A stretch of 64,000 bases of DNA from GCA-003244245 sp963712995 (GCA_963712995.1 CAVQKH010000012.1:124001-188000), one strand, 5' to 3'; shown: positions 34,668-43,659, counted from the first letter of the stretch. Made by a program: numbers and translations. The notes: generated by a model not told the origin, from the letters alone.

Positions 34668-35903
34668 GTGGCAGGCAACCGAGCAGTGATGTACCAGGGA
34701 CCGGGGAAGGTTTCTGTGGAGTCGGTCGACTACCCGAAGCTGGTGCTCAAGCCCGGCCCTGGGGTGCCGCCGGGCAACGAGAACCGCAAGTGCCCGCACG
34801 GTGTGATCCTCAAGGTCGTCGCCAGCAACATCTGTGGCAGCGACCAGCACATGGTCCGCGGGCGCACCACCGCACCAGTGGGGTTGATCTTAGGTCATGA
34901 GATCACCGGTGAAGTGGTGGAGAAGGGCACCGACGTGGAGAACCTGGCGGTTGGGGACCTGGTGTCGGTGCCGTTCAACGTCTCCTGCGGCCGGTGCCGC
35001 AATTGCCGGGAGGCCAACACCGGGGTGTGTCTAAATGTCAATCCCGAGCGCCCCGGCGGTGCCTACGGCTACGTCGACATGGGCGGCTGGCCCGGCGGCC
35101 AGGCCGAGTACGTGATGGTGCCCTATGCGGACTGGACCGCGCTGCGCTTCCCAGACCGCGACCAGGCGCTGGACAAGATCCGGGATCTGACCATGCTCAC
35201 CGACATCTTCCCCACCGGTTATCACGGCTGCGTCACCGCTGGGGTGGGCACTGGATCGACGGTTTACATCGCCGGCGCAGGCCCAGTCGGTCTGGCCGCA
35301 GCGACGGCGGCTTTCCTGCTCGGCGCCGCTGCGGTGATCGTCGGGGACTTCAATGCCGAGCGGCTCGCGCATGCCCGCAGCTTCGGATGCGAGACCGTTG
35401 ACCCCTCGGTCGGGCCGCTGCCCGACCAAATCGACCAGATCCTCGGGGTGCCTGAGGTTGACGCCGCGGTGGACTGTGTCGGCTTCGAAGCCAAGGGGCA
35501 CACCGAGGACGGACAGCAGGAGGCTCCGGCGACCGTGCTCAACGCGGCGATGGAGATCACCCGCGCCGGCGGGGGAATCGGCATCCCCGGGTTGTATGTG
35601 ACCGAGGACCCCGGGGCCAGCGATCCCCACGCCCGGGTTGGATCGTTGTCGTTGCGGTTGGGCTTGGGCTGGGCAAAATCGAACTCTTTCGCCACGGGGC
35701 AATGTCCGGTGCTGCGCTACAATCGGGCGCCGATGACGGCGATCCTGCACGATCGTGTCCAGATCGCCCGCAACGTCAATGCCACCGTCATCTCGCTGGA
35801 CGCCGCCCCCGACGGCTACGCAGAGTTCGACTCCGGCGTTCCAAAGAAATTCGTCCTCGACCCGCACGGCATGCTCGGCGCGGACAGCCTGATGGCGGCC
35901 TGA
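34668..35903 (+). CDS. fdhA: glutathione-independent formaldehyde dehydrogenase (Zn-dependent)
   Basis: 411 residues from a GTG behind GGAGGCAAGG. The catalytic zinc ligands lie in NICGSDQHMVRG and LGHEITGEVVEKG, and the structural zinc loop is CGRCRNCREANTGVC. The long N-terminal insertion VKLPKPGPGVPPGNENRKCP-like (LKPGPGVPPGNENRKC) and the NAD fold VYIAGAGPVGLAAATAAFLL identify the PFDH type, which oxidises formaldehyde using tightly bound NAD without glutathione. EAKGHTEDGQQEAPATVLNA is also characteristic. The neighbouring genes do not form an obvious C1 pathway. Confidence 0.93.
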   Translation: MAGNRAVMYQGPGKVSVESVDYPKLVLKPGPGVPPGNENRKCPHGVILKVVASNICGSDQHMVRGRTTAPVGLILGHEITGEVVEKGTDVENLAVGDLVSVPFNVSCGRCRNCREANTGVCLNVNPERPGGAYGYVDMGGWPGGQAEYVMVPYADWTALRFPDRDQALDKIRDLTMLTDIFPTGYHGCVTAGVGTGSTVYIAGAGPVGLAAATAAFLLGAAAVIVGDFNAERLAHARSFGCETVDPSVGPLPDQIDQILGVPEVDAAVDCVGFEAKGHTEDGQQEAPATVLNAAMEITRAGGGIGIPGLYVTEDPGASDPHARVGSLSLRLGLGWAKSNSFATGQCPVLRYNRAPMTAILHDRVQIARNVNATVISLDAAPDGYAEFDSGVPKKFVLDPHGMLGADSLMAA

Positions 35904-35924
35904 GGTTATGAGCGCCCCGCGCCG

Positions 35925-36347
35925 TTGCCCGGGGCGCTGGGCGCTCCTCTGGCGCCGCTGCTGGACCACTACGGCTACCTGGCGGTCGCGGGCCTGATCA
36001 CGCTGGAGGACTTCGGGGTGCCTGTCCCGGATGAAACGGTGCTGATCGCGGCCGCGGTCTACGCCGGGGCCGGGCGGCTCAACATTTTCGCAGTGGCGCT
36101 GATCGCGGTGACCGTAGCCGTGATCGGTGACAACATCGGCTATGCCATCGGTTGTTTCGGTGGGCGACGGTTGGTGGAGCGATTCGGCCGCTACCTACTG
36201 ATCACCCCACACCGATTGGATATCGCGGAGCGGTTTTTCAGTCGACACGGCGGCAAGGTCGTGACCATTGCGCGGTTCGTCGAAGGCCTGCGGCAGGCCA
36301 ACGGGATCATCGCCGGCACCACGGGGATGCGCTGGCGGCCGTTCTAG
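35925..36347 (+). CDS. DedA-family membrane protein, C-terminally truncated
   Basis: 140 residues with LLDHYGYLAVAGLITLEDFG, VPVPDETVLIAAAVYAGAG, the DedA acidic motif, then GDNIGYAIGCFGGRRLVERF and the basic loop GKVVTIARFVEGLRQANGII, AGTTGMRWRPF and a stop. Normal DedA proteins have about 60 more residues including the last membrane helices. Downstream frames do not continue cleanly, so decay or more than one indel is likely. The start (TTG 35925) is uncertain; ATG 35908 sits one base out of frame. DedA proteins flip or transport undecaprenyl phosphate. Confidence 0.7.
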   Translation: MPGALGAPLAPLLDHYGYLAVAGLITLEDFGVPVPDETVLIAAAVYAGAGRLNIFAVALIAVTVAVIGDNIGYAIGCFGGRRLVERFGRYLLITPHRLDIAERFFSRHGGKVVTIARFVEGLRQANGIIAGTTGMRWRPF

Positions 36348-36557
36348 CGAATGGCCCGTCACAGGGACGGCTGTGTCGGGAGGGCCGTTGGATCGGGTCG
36401 TGATCGCTTCGCGGTTGGGTGTCGGCAGGGGCTACGCGGGTTCTTGGCACTCCGTTGTGGCGAGGCTGTTGGTGTGCCGATGGCAGTTCTGGGCGCTGTG
36501 GGCGGGGCTGAGCTGGTCGGGAGCCCTGTGCCGGGTCAGGCCCACCCGCCCCGGCTA

Positions 36558-37532
36558 TCACATGCCCTCCGGTGACGGGCCGGCGACCGGAGTCGAGGAT
36601 TCCATGATCTTGTCGATCGCTGCAATGTCCGCTTTGCTTAGCGAGAGATCCGCGGCAGCGATGCTGTCCTGGACGTGGTTTGCTTGCCGGGCACCGACGA
36701 TGGCCACATGCACTGCTGGGTGGGCAAGCGTCCAGGCGATGGCCAACTGGCTAATGGTCATGCCACGTTCAGCGGCGAACTTCTCCAGCGTGCGCACCGC
36801 CGCCAGGTTGTGCCGGTAACTGTCGCCGGCGAACATAGCGCTGTTGCTACGCCAGTCATCGCTGGCGAACGTGGTGCTTTCGGTCAGCGCTCCGGTCAGC
36901 AAGCCGTGCGCCAAGGGGCCGTATACCAGCACGCCAATATTGTGCTCAAGACAGTAGGGCAGCACCTCTTCCTCGATCTCACGACGGAACAGGTGGTAGG
37001 GCGGCTGCACTGTCTCCACCGGCAGGGTCCTGGCGAACTCGGCCATCTGTTGCGCGTCGTAGTTGGACACGCCAACGTGGCCGATCTTGCCTTCGGCGAC
37101 GAGCTCCCGCAGGGCACCCGCCGTTTCGCTGACCGGAACCTTCGGGTCGGGCCAGTGCACCTGGTACAGGTCGATGTGGTCGATCCCCAGCGCCGCCAGG
37201 CTGGCCTCCACGCCTCGACGCAGCCACTCTGGGCTCGCATCGCGGACTAGACCGGAATCGGTCATGCGCAAGGCACCCTTGGTGGCGATCACAAGCTGGT
37301 CCCGGTTGCTGGTGAGCTCATCCCGAAGCGCCTTGCCGAGCAGCCGCTCGGACACGCCAAAACCGTAGGCCTGTGCGGTGTCGAAGAAGTTGACGCCCAG
37401 CTCGCGGGCGCGATGGATCGCCGTGATGGCCGAGTCCTCGTCGAAGTGGCCCCAGTCCCCGCCAAGCTGCCAGGTGCCGAAGGCGATGCGGGAGACGTGG
37501 AGTCCGCTCCTGCCTAGCGTGGTCATCTTCAT
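36558..37532 (-). CDS. aldo/keto reductase
   Basis: 324 residues from ATG 37532 behind GGAGGACGAC. AKR fold and catalysis: TTLGRSGLHVSRIAFGTWQL, FFDTAQAYGFGVSERLLGKA (Asp and Tyr), LVIATKGALRM (Lys), IDLYQVHWPDPKVPVSETAG (His), and VAIVGARQANHVQDSIAAAD for NADPH binding. It resembles the general stress/GSP69-type AKRs. Substrate unknown. Confidence 0.92.
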   Translation of the reverse strand: MKMTTLGRSGLHVSRIAFGTWQLGGDWGHFDEDSAITAIHRARELGVNFFDTAQAYGFGVSERLLGKALRDELTSNRDQLVIATKGALRMTDSGLVRDASPEWLRRGVEASLAALGIDHIDLYQVHWPDPKVPVSETAGALRELVAEGKIGHVGVSNYDAQQMAEFARTLPVETVQPPYHLFRREIEEEVLPYCLEHNIGVLVYGPLAHGLLTGALTESTTFASDDWRSNSAMFAGDSYRHNLAAVRTLEKFAAERGMTISQLAIAWTLAHPAVHVAIVGARQANHVQDSIAAADLSLSKADIAAIDKIMESSTPVAGPSPEGM

Positions 37533-37579
37533 GTCGTCCTCCAAGAAAACTGAACGTATAGACCGACCCGCCGTCCGGC

Positions 37580-37800
37580 CCCACGGTGTCGCGGTGCCCG
37601 GCGCATAGCCGTATGAGCAAGTCACCGTCGGAGATCGCCGGATCCGGGTTGTCGTGAGCGAACGCACGCATCGTCTCGAGCTGGACCGGCTTGCGCGGCC
37701 CCAACCCGTAGCGTCCATCAAACAGTGACGCGCCAAGAGCGACCCTGACCATGAGATCGTCGGGCAGCACCGTGTGGAAGGGACGCAACCCGCTCATCAC
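37580..37800 (-). pseudogene. Dyp-type peroxidase N-terminal remnant
   Basis: A minus-strand frame starts MMSGLRPFHTVLPDDLMVRV, then ALGASLFDGRYGLGPRKPVQ, followed by ISDGDLLIRLCAGHRDTV. This matches the N-terminal ferredoxin-like half of TAT-type Dyp peroxidases (EfeB group), where SLFDxRFGL and GDLxxQxCAxDP are conserved. The rest is missing, and the frame runs into the promoter region of the reductase. It is not a copy of the Dyp gene at 53.6 kb, whose equivalent region is different. Confidence 0.6.
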
Positions 37801-37872
37801 CAGCTCCCCCGGTCGATTATTCCGTCACTTTCCGTCACTGGACAGCGTGGCGTTGATTTCCTGGCGCCACAT

Positions 37873-37990
37873 CGCTGTTAGCGCCCGTCGTGTGCTGGTG
37901 CTGGCGGCAGTCTTCGGACTCCTGCTGACCGGTACTGAAGTTCAGCGCTGGCAGTGAGACGTAAGCAGCCCAAGACGCGATCGTGAAACA
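37873..37990 (+). repeat. dispersed repeat, copy A (membrane-tail segment)
   Basis: About 120 bases repeated near 47461-47584 in the same orientation, including a perfect 33-base block (37906-37938). Both copies encode RRxLxLAAVFGLLLTGT(E/D)V, then (Q/P)RW and a stop, i.e. the hydrophobic C-terminus of a lost gene. The rest of 37801-38194 has no supported gene. Confidence 0.8.
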
Positions 37991-38194
37991 GGACGAGTGG
38001 CTGGCTATGCCGAGCTCGCCACCCTAAGCTACGTCGGCGTGCCGGAAAATGAGCATAAGGAATTCATGGACATCATCGAGAGCTGCCGCTCGATGATGAT
38101 GGCCACTCCTATTAATACGTGAATCGGGCCCTGGCGAGTAGCCGAGGCTGGCCGAGGCTCAGAACCGAGAAGCCGATCGGCTTGCCCGTCGGGG

Positions 38195-39670
38195 TCAGTC
38201 GCCGAACGGGAGCTCGGCGTGCAGGGAGGTTCCCACGCCGGCGGCACTGTCGACGGTGATAGTGCCGCCGAGCGCCTCGACGCGGTCCTTCAGCCCGATG
38301 AGGCCGGAGCCCCGGTGCGGGTCGGCCCCGCCGGTTCCGTCGTCACGGACGTGGAGGTGAAGGACCTGGCCGGCCGTCTCCGCGCTGACATGGACGACTG
38401 ACGCGTGCGCGTGCTTGGCCGCGTTGGTGAGCGCTTCGGAGACCACGTAGTAGGCGGCGACCTCGACCCGCTCGGGCAGCCGCGCGTCAGCGTGCACATT
38501 GATCTGGACCGGGACGGCACTGCGGCGCGCGAGCATCTTCAGCGCCGGGGCGAGGCCTCCCTCAGAAAGGATCCCGGGATGAATGCCGCGCGCCATCTCC
38601 CGGAGGTCGTCCATCACGCTCACCAGCCCGTCGGCCACGTCTGCCAACTCGCCCCCGAGGTCGCCGAGTCCAGGCGGGACCGCCGCCTGCGCGGCTCGCA
38701 GCGCGAGCGCGAGGGAGACGAGCCGCTGCTGAGCGCCATCGTGCAGGTCGCGCTCGATCCGCCGGCGCGTCTGGTCCGCGGCGGCAACCACGCGGGCCCG
38801 GGAGGTCGTCAGCTCCTCGAGGTTCTCGGCATTGGAAATCGCGGTCGCCACCAGCTCCGTGAACGAGGCCAGACGCGCCTCGGTACCGGCCGACGGCGCC
38901 CGTTTCTGGCTCGATCCGGTGAGCATCACTCCCCAGATGCGGTCCTCGACGATGATCGGCACCGCGGCCGCTGAGCGGATGCCGTGCTCGCGGGCGTCAA
39001 CCGCGATCGGCTCGGAAGCATCCGCAATGTTGTCAATCCGGGCTGGGCGGCCGGTCCGGGAGGCGGATAGAGTACCGGCCCCGGCAAGGGGCCACCGGCT
39101 GTCGACGGGGAAGTCCTCGCCTGTCCTGCTCCAGGCAGCGACGACGGTGAGCGAATCGTCGGAGTCGTAGCGGGCCAGGCGCACGAAATCGACGGCAATT
39201 AGCCGCCCCACCTCCTCGGTCACCGCTGCGAACAGCTCGTCCGCCGGGGCGGCGTACGCCACCAGCGTCGCGACCCGTCGCAATGCCGTCTGCTCTGCGC
39301 CGAGCTGGACGAGCTTGCCGATCAGGATCGAGACAGCACCCCCGGCGACCGTGAACCCGACCAGCGAGACCAAGTTGGGCCGCAGGTCCACCCCCGGTAT
39401 TCCAAATGGGGGAACGAAGAAGACCACTCGTGCCAGGGCCCCGAGCGCAACCCCAGCCAGCGCCGGCCACTTGCCACCGATTACCGCGACCGCCATGACC
39501 ACCAGCAGCGTGGAGAACAGGAACCCGCCCAGCACCAGCGACGACCGCAACCCCAGCGCAGCGAGCGTCAGCAGCGCGGGGCCGGCGACGGCGAGAATCC
39601 ACGCGGCCACCTGGCGGGTGGGTGACACCTGCCCCAGCCACGTGCCGCGCAGGCCCCCTAGCACGCTCAT
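38195..39670 (-). CDS. sensor histidine kinase (DUF4118-like TM, GAF, HisKA_3)
   Basis: 491 residues. Residues 20-130 hold four membrane helices in DUF4118/MASE-like arrangement. A GAF domain follows (LFAAVTEEVGRLIAVDFVRL, DSRWPLAGAGTLSASRTGRP, SAAAVPIIVEDRIWGVMLTG). The HisKA_3 dimerisation domain has the phospho-His in RRRIERDLHDGAQQRLVSLA, and the ATPase has VSEALTNAAKHAHASVVHVS and GSGLIGLKDRVEALGG. The family pairs with NarL/FixJ regulators; the NarL-type gene at 40809 is the obvious partner. An AAGGAT stands before the start. Confidence 0.92.
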   Translation of the reverse strand: MSVLGGLRGTWLGQVSPTRQVAAWILAVAGPALLTLAALGLRSSLVLGGFLFSTLLVVMAVAVIGGKWPALAGVALGALARVVFFVPPFGIPGVDLRPNLVSLVGFTVAGGAVSILIGKLVQLGAEQTALRRVATLVAYAAPADELFAAVTEEVGRLIAVDFVRLARYDSDDSLTVVAAWSRTGEDFPVDSRWPLAGAGTLSASRTGRPARIDNIADASEPIAVDAREHGIRSAAAVPIIVEDRIWGVMLTGSSQKRAPSAGTEARLASFTELVATAISNAENLEELTTSRARVVAAADQTRRRIERDLHDGAQQRLVSLALALRAAQAAVPPGLGDLGGELADVADGLVSVMDDLREMARGIHPGILSEGGLAPALKMLARRSAVPVQINVHADARLPERVEVAAYYVVSEALTNAAKHAHASVVHVSAETAGQVLHLHVRDDGTGGADPHRGSGLIGLKDRVEALGGTITVDSAAGVGTSLHAELPFGD

Positions 39671-39767
39671 ATCCTTGAGTTAAGTGGTTCGACTTGGCAA
39701 GCGTCGGCCCGCTAGCAGACCCACCGGCCAGCTGCCTTTCGGCACACGATCTCACCGGCACGGCCAG

Positions 39768-39920
39768 GGTTCAAGAAACAGTCAGGACGACCGCCATGTA
39801 GCTGCAAAGATGATCATGGAAGGGATACATTCCAGGTTGCGTGGGCGCAGGGAAACTGACGGGCACACCCTTGGTCACATCGCCGCCAGCCGGAGATGAC
39901 GAGGGACACGCCGACCTGGC
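39768..39920 (-). pseudogene. internally deleted copy of the cupredoxin gene
   Basis: Its 3' part encodes TKGVPVSFPAPT, PFHDHLCSYMAVVLTVS and a stop, nearly identical to the end of the cupredoxin at 44935. Its other part matches the region just behind that gene's start (the AGCCGGAGATGACGAG stretch). The copper-fold centre is missing. The two copies are 5 kb apart in the same orientation. Confidence 0.8.
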
Positions 39921-39926
39921 GCGGTG

Positions 39927-40562
39927 TCACCTTCCTGGAGGCTCGCTGACTGGATCGATCTGATGGCCGTCGCCGTGGCCCGTGATCAGGGCGCGGATGA
40001 CGTCGGCCGATAGAGCGGACTTGGGCAGGAATCCTAGTACTGGGCTGGCTGCGATGAGGTCGGTGTAGTCCTGCTCGGCGTAGGTGGAGATCAGGATGAT
40101 CCGGGTGCGCGCCGCGCGGTCTTCTCGGGACAGTCGCCGGGCGAGATCAAAGCCGCTCTCGCCACCGAGGTTGATGTCGAGCAGGGCTATATCCGGCCGC
40201 AGCTCGGTGGCCTGCTGGAGAGCCTCAGCACTGGTCGATGCCACGCCGACGACCATCAGGCCCTGGCGTTCCAGCAGGCCACGGGCGGCATCCAGGAAGC
40301 GAGGGCTGTCATCAACGATGAGACAGCGCAGCGTCACCGCGCCACTCGCCGAACTCGCCGGCCAACAATTCGTGTCCGTGCCGAGCAAGTACGCCGCATA
40401 AGGATCGCCGGACGCGATGGTCGCCGGCCCGCCTCCGGCGGTTTCGGCCGTGAGGGTCAACGTTGCGGACATCACGTTGCCTCCAGCGTCCCCGGCAGCC
40501 CCTATTCGTGCCTTGTCAGCGGTGGAACTCTCCGGAAGATCGCCCGGTGCCAGTTGCGTCAT
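39927..40562 (-). CDS. REC-only response regulator with N-terminal extension
   Basis: 211 residues from ATG 40562, which has a perfect GAGGAGG five bases upstream; an internal ATG at 40472 with GGAGG is also possible. The first ~75 residues (MTQLAPGDLPESSTADKARI ...) are low complexity. Residues 76-195 form a receiver: TLRCLIVDDSPRFLDAARGL, DIALLDINLGGESGFDLARR (phospho-Asp) and LGFLPKSALSADVIRALITG. No output domain is present. The receiver is about 85% identical to the one at 41494. The last bases include a trace of the NarL gene's 3' end on the other strand, so the NarL-REC junction was duplicated as a block. Confidence 0.85.
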   Translation of the reverse strand: MTQLAPGDLPESSTADKARIGAAGDAGGNVMSATLTLTAETAGGGPATIASGDPYAAYLLGTDTNCWPASSASGAVTLRCLIVDDSPRFLDAARGLLERQGLMVVGVASTSAEALQQATELRPDIALLDINLGGESGFDLARRLSREDRAARTRIILISTYAEQDYTDLIAASPVLGFLPKSALSADVIRALITGHGDGHQIDPVSEPPGR

Positions 40563-40585
40563 GTCACCCTCCTCAGTGGCCGCCG
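40555..40585 (-). promoter_or_regulatory. shared leader/RBS block, copy 1
   Basis: 31 bases containing TGAGGAGGGTGAC and the ATG of the REC gene match 59085-59115 in 28 positions; weaker similarity continues about 60 bases further upstream. The downstream proteins are unrelated after MTQ, so the common element is the promoter and translation-start region. Confidence 0.6.
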
Positions 40586-40808
40586 GCGCCGGGTGATATG
40601 GCGCGTCGAGCCGTCATGGGTAAGGCTGCGCACTCCGGCGGTTGGATGTCTGCATGGCCAGCGCCCGTTGTCGCTTCTGGCTGCCTGGAATGTCACGCTG
40701 CCTGTCATCGCGTGTCTTGTGGGGGGTGCCCGGCAGCGCGGCGTGACAACGGGTGGTGAGGGGTTACGTGGGTGTTCGCGGTGGGTGGTTGGCGGGATAA
40801 TCCTGGTC

Positions 40809-41516
40809 ATGGTGATCGAGGGGCATGCCGCGCAGCCTGGCCCTGGTGGGGATGCCTTGGCGCTGGGCAGGGTGCGGGTGGTCCTGGCGGAGGACGACGT
40901 TTTGTTGCGGGAGGGTTTGGCCAGCCTGCTGCAGCGGTCGGGTTTCGTGGTGGTGGGCCAGGCCGGTGGCGGGGAGCAGCTGCTGGCGCTGGTCCGCCAG
41001 CAGGTCCCCGAGCTGGTGGTGGTGGATATCCGGATGCCGCCAACGCATACCACCGAGGGCTTGGAGGCGGCCCGGGTGATCCGCCAGGAGTTCCCGGGCA
41101 CGGGCATCGTGGTGCTCTCGGCGCATGTCGAGGTCGAGCATGCGATGGAGCTGCTGGCCAGCGGCCGGGGGATCGGTTACCTGCTCAAAAGCCGGGTCAC
41201 CGACGTGGCCGAGTTCGTCGAGACCCTCGAGCGCATCGCCAAGGGTGGCTCGGTGCTGGATCCGGCGCTGGTGGCCGAGCTGGTCACCGCGCGCCGCCGC
41301 AACGACCCGCTAGGGGTGCTGTCCGCGCGGGAACGCGAGGTGCTGGCGCTGATGGCCGAGGGCCGCTCCAACGCCGGCATCGGCCGCCGGCTATGGGTCA
41401 CCGAGGGCACCGTGGAAAAACACGTCCGCAGCATCCTGGCCAAGCTACGCCTGCCCGAGACCGACAACGACCACCGCCGGGTACTGGCCGTGGTCACCTT
41501 CCTGGAGGCCCGCTGA
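40809..41516 (+). CDS. NarL/LuxR-type response regulator
   Basis: 235 residues from ATG 40809. Receiver: RVRVVLAEDDVLLREGLASL, ELVVVDIRMPPTHTTEGLEA (phospho-Asp), VVLSAHVEVEHAMELLASGR, and YLLKSRV. Output: LSAREREVLALMAEGRSNAG and VTEGTVEKHVRSILAKLRLP, a LuxR-type HTH. It is the likely target of the kinase at 38195, though they are separated by the REC-only gene. Its stop overlaps the convergent REC gene by 23 bases. Confidence 0.93.
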   Translation: MVIEGHAAQPGPGGDALALGRVRVVLAEDDVLLREGLASLLQRSGFVVVGQAGGGEQLLALVRQQVPELVVVDIRMPPTHTTEGLEAARVIRQEFPGTGIVVLSAHVEVEHAMELLASGRGIGYLLKSRVTDVAEFVETLERIAKGGSVLDPALVAELVTARRRNDPLGVLSAREREVLALMAEGRSNAGIGRRLWVTEGTVEKHVRSILAKLRLPETDNDHRRVLAVVTFLEAR

Positions 41517-41904
41517 CCGGATCCACCGGGGGACCATCACCGCAGCTGGTGATCAGGTCGCGGATGGCCGCCACCGACAACGCCGACTTCGGCAAAAACC
41601 CCACCACCGGGCTAGCCGCGATCAACTCGGTGTAGTCCTCCTCAGCGTGAGTGGAAATCAGAATCATCCGAGTGCCCGCCAGACCGGCCTCCCGGGACAA
41701 TCGCCGGGCCAGATCAAAACCGCTCTCCCCACCAAGGTCGATATCCAGCAGCGCGATATCCGGCCGCAACTCGGCAGCCTGCCGGAGAGCCTCAGCACCA
41801 TTCGACGCCACGCCAACAACCCTCAGCCCCTGACGTTCCAGCAAGCCACGAGCGGCATCCAGAAACCGAGGGCTGTCATCAACGATGAGACAGCGAAGCG
41901 TCAT
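41494..41904 (-). CDS. REC-only response regulator
   Basis: 136 residues from ATG 41904, where the receiver begins immediately (MTLRCLIVDDSPRFLDAARG). The phospho-acceptor is in PDIALLDIDLGGESGFDLAR, the switch region is MILISTHAEEDYTELIAASP, and GFLPKSALSVAAIRDLI closes the domain; the tail is GDGPPVDPVSGPPGR. No output domain. Such single-domain receivers compete for phosphate or act through protein contacts. The start overlaps the divergent DUF7455 start at CATG. Confidence 0.9.
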   Translation of the reverse strand: MTLRCLIVDDSPRFLDAARGLLERQGLRVVGVASNGAEALRQAAELRPDIALLDIDLGGESGFDLARRLSREAGLAGTRMILISTHAEEDYTELIAASPVVGFLPKSALSVAAIRDLITSCGDGPPVDPVSGPPGR

Positions 41905-42154
41905 GACACCAGGATCGCACCGCGGCTGCCCTGGGCGCCTTCCGGCTAGCCGGAAGCTCGAGCCGCGCCGGCAAGAGCGACGGGTTAGCCAAGGCGCGGC
42001 CGCCGGACACGATCGCTGTGACCGCTGCAGCGCACCAGCGAAGCTACGGGCGCTGCTGCGAACCGGCGGCGAGCTGCTGTTCTGCGGGCACCACGCCCGC
42101 GAGCACAGCCCTCGCCTGCAACACATCGGGGCCGCGCTGAGTCCCTGTCCCTGA
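41903..42154 (+). CDS. DUF7455 small zinc-ribbon protein
   Basis: 83 residues. The C-terminal half is the DUF7455 signature, DRCDRCSAPAKLRALLRTGG then ELLFCGHHAREHSPRLQHIG, with C-x2-C and C-x2-H metal ligands. Homologues are about 60 residues with the same body. The N-terminus here (PGSHRGCPGRLPASRKLEPR) is low complexity, so the true start may lie further in. Divergent from and overlapping the REC gene start, sharing a promoter region. Confidence 0.8.
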   Translation: MTPGSHRGCPGRLPASRKLEPRRQERRVSQGAAAGHDRCDRCSAPAKLRALLRTGGELLFCGHHAREHSPRLQHIGAALSPCP

Positions 42155-42395
42155 GCACACTCCTCCCCCTTCACGGCGAAGGCCTAAGCTGATCGACTAC
42201 CCGCCAGCAGGAAGCCAGGGATTGCGGACAGTAGCAGAGGACGACGGGCGCTGGCAGCGATGCTCCCCACACGGGCAGAGCACGACGCTATTCATAAGGC
42301 CGACTCGAAATGGAGATCGAGATGAGCAGCCCAGCGCCGCTCCACTCGGAAATACTTGGACCTATGCGCTTCTTTGCCGGCAAGGTGATGGGCTC

Positions 42396-43163
42396 TTGAA
42401 CCCGACGGTGCTACTCGCTGCCTTCTTCGCCACGGCGATCGAAGTCATTGAGATGGTCGCGATCGTGGTGGGAGTAGGAGTGGCGCGCTCGTGGCGAGCG
42501 TCGCTGGTGGGCGCGAGTGCGGGTTTAGTCCTGCTCACAGTACTGGTCGCAGCGCTGGGTACCGCGCTGCGCGACGTGCCGCTCACCCCGGTGCGACTGG
42601 TCGTAGGTGCGTTGCTGCTCGTGTTCGGGCTGCAGTGGCTGCGCAAGGGCGTGCTTCGGGTCACTCGCGACGGGTGGGGCGTGGGCCAGGGCACCACGGA
42701 CGTCGACTCCGCCGATTGTGGCGAGCCCGGATTCGACTGGACCGGGTTTGTGCTGTCGTTCAAAGGCGTGTCGCTGGAAGGACTGGAAGTGGCGGTCATC
42801 GTCGTGGCGTTCGGGGCGGCGGCGGGCGCGGTCGGCTCTGCCGGGGTGGGCGCCGCCGCTGCGATCATCGTCCTGGGAGCCCTCGGCGGGCTGACTTACC
42901 GGCTGGTGGCGCGGATCCCGCGGCGGGCACTGCAGCTGTTCGTCGGTGCAATGTTGACCACATTCGGTACGTTTTGGGCTGGGGAAGGCCTCGGCGTAGC
43001 CTGGCCGGGCGGCCAATTGGCCCTTCTGACTCTAGGCGCGATCTATGTAGTGGCGGCGCTGGGGCTGCTCAGTTGGGTCCGCCATTGGCGACGCGACACC
43101 AAACAGCGGACGGCGCGGCCGCGATCAGCCTCCACCCCGTCTTCTTCAGGGATGCATCGATGA
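42396..43163 (+). CDS. polytopic membrane protein with duplicated E-rich helices (COG4280-like)
   Basis: 255 residues from TTG 42396, preceded by AAGGTGAT. About seven hydrophobic segments. Two related helices carry glutamates in similar positions: VLLAAFFATAIEVIEMVAIV and LSFKGVSLEGLEVAVIVVAF, giving an inverted or repeated two-half layout as in small cation or metal transporters. Function is not assigned. The stop overlaps the next gene's start by four bases (ATGA). Confidence 0.75.
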   Translation: MNPTVLLAAFFATAIEVIEMVAIVVGVGVARSWRASLVGASAGLVLLTVLVAALGTALRDVPLTPVRLVVGALLLVFGLQWLRKGVLRVTRDGWGVGQGTTDVDSADCGEPGFDWTGFVLSFKGVSLEGLEVAVIVVAFGAAAGAVGSAGVGAAAAIIVLGALGGLTYRLVARIPRRALQLFVGAMLTTFGTFWAGEGLGVAWPGGQLALLTLGAIYVVAALGLLSWVRHWRRDTKQRTARPRSASTPSSSGMHR

Positions 43164-43393
43164 GCAGTGTGGTGCGCGGGGTCCGCGCGTTCGTCATGTT
43201 CTGGGTCGAATTCATCATCGGGGACGACTGGACCGTTGCCGCCACGGTCGCGCTAGCCCTCCTCGGTACCTGGGGTCTGACCCGCGCGGGAATCGTCGCC
43301 TGGTGGCTGCTCCCTCTCGCCGTGCTTGCAGTCACCGCGGTGAGCCTTCGCCGCGCGGTCGAGCGGGAACTTCGGCAGGACCAACCCGGCTAG
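43160..43393 (+). CDS. small membrane protein coupled to the COG4280-like gene
   Basis: 77 residues from ATG 43160: MSSVVRGVRAFVMFWVEFII, DDWTVAATVALALLGTWGLT, IVAWWLLPLAVLAVTAVSLR and a charged end. Two or three membrane helices. The ATGA overlap with the upstream gene suggests a two-subunit membrane complex. Confidence 0.75.
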   Translation: MSSVVRGVRAFVMFWVEFIIGDDWTVAATVALALLGTWGLTRAGIVAWWLLPLAVLAVTAVSLRRAVERELRQDQPG

Positions 43394-43659
43394 CGCGGAA
43401 GTTCGCGTCCACGCGAAGGCTGCACGTTTGGGTCCGGTCAGCGAGCCGTCCGTCGCTGCTGCCGCAACTAGCCGGACCGGGGCATTTGCAGCCAGCAGGT
43501 ACGCACAAAGTCCAGCTGACCGAAGCGCAGATGGGCGTTGGCCGTGACGACATGGGCTCCTGAGAAGGCAACTCTGGCAGTCATGGACGTCGTCACACCC
43601 CAAGTTGCGCCTCAAAAGCCCATGAAGGTTGCCCCAGTGGGTGAGTAGGAGATGATTCG
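43394..43659. other. intergenic, no gene seen
   Basis: No frame here has a ribosome-binding site or recognisable content. It separates the membrane pair from the molybdoenzyme gene, whose promoter should lie at 43580-43650. Confidence 0.5.

Noticed and set aside
34379..34678. Minus-strand frame upstream of fdhA
   Set aside because: Arg/Pro-rich, no start signal; most likely promoter-region noise.
35031..35969. 312-residue frame antisense to fdhA
   Set aside because: Shadow of a clear Zn-dependent dehydrogenase gene.
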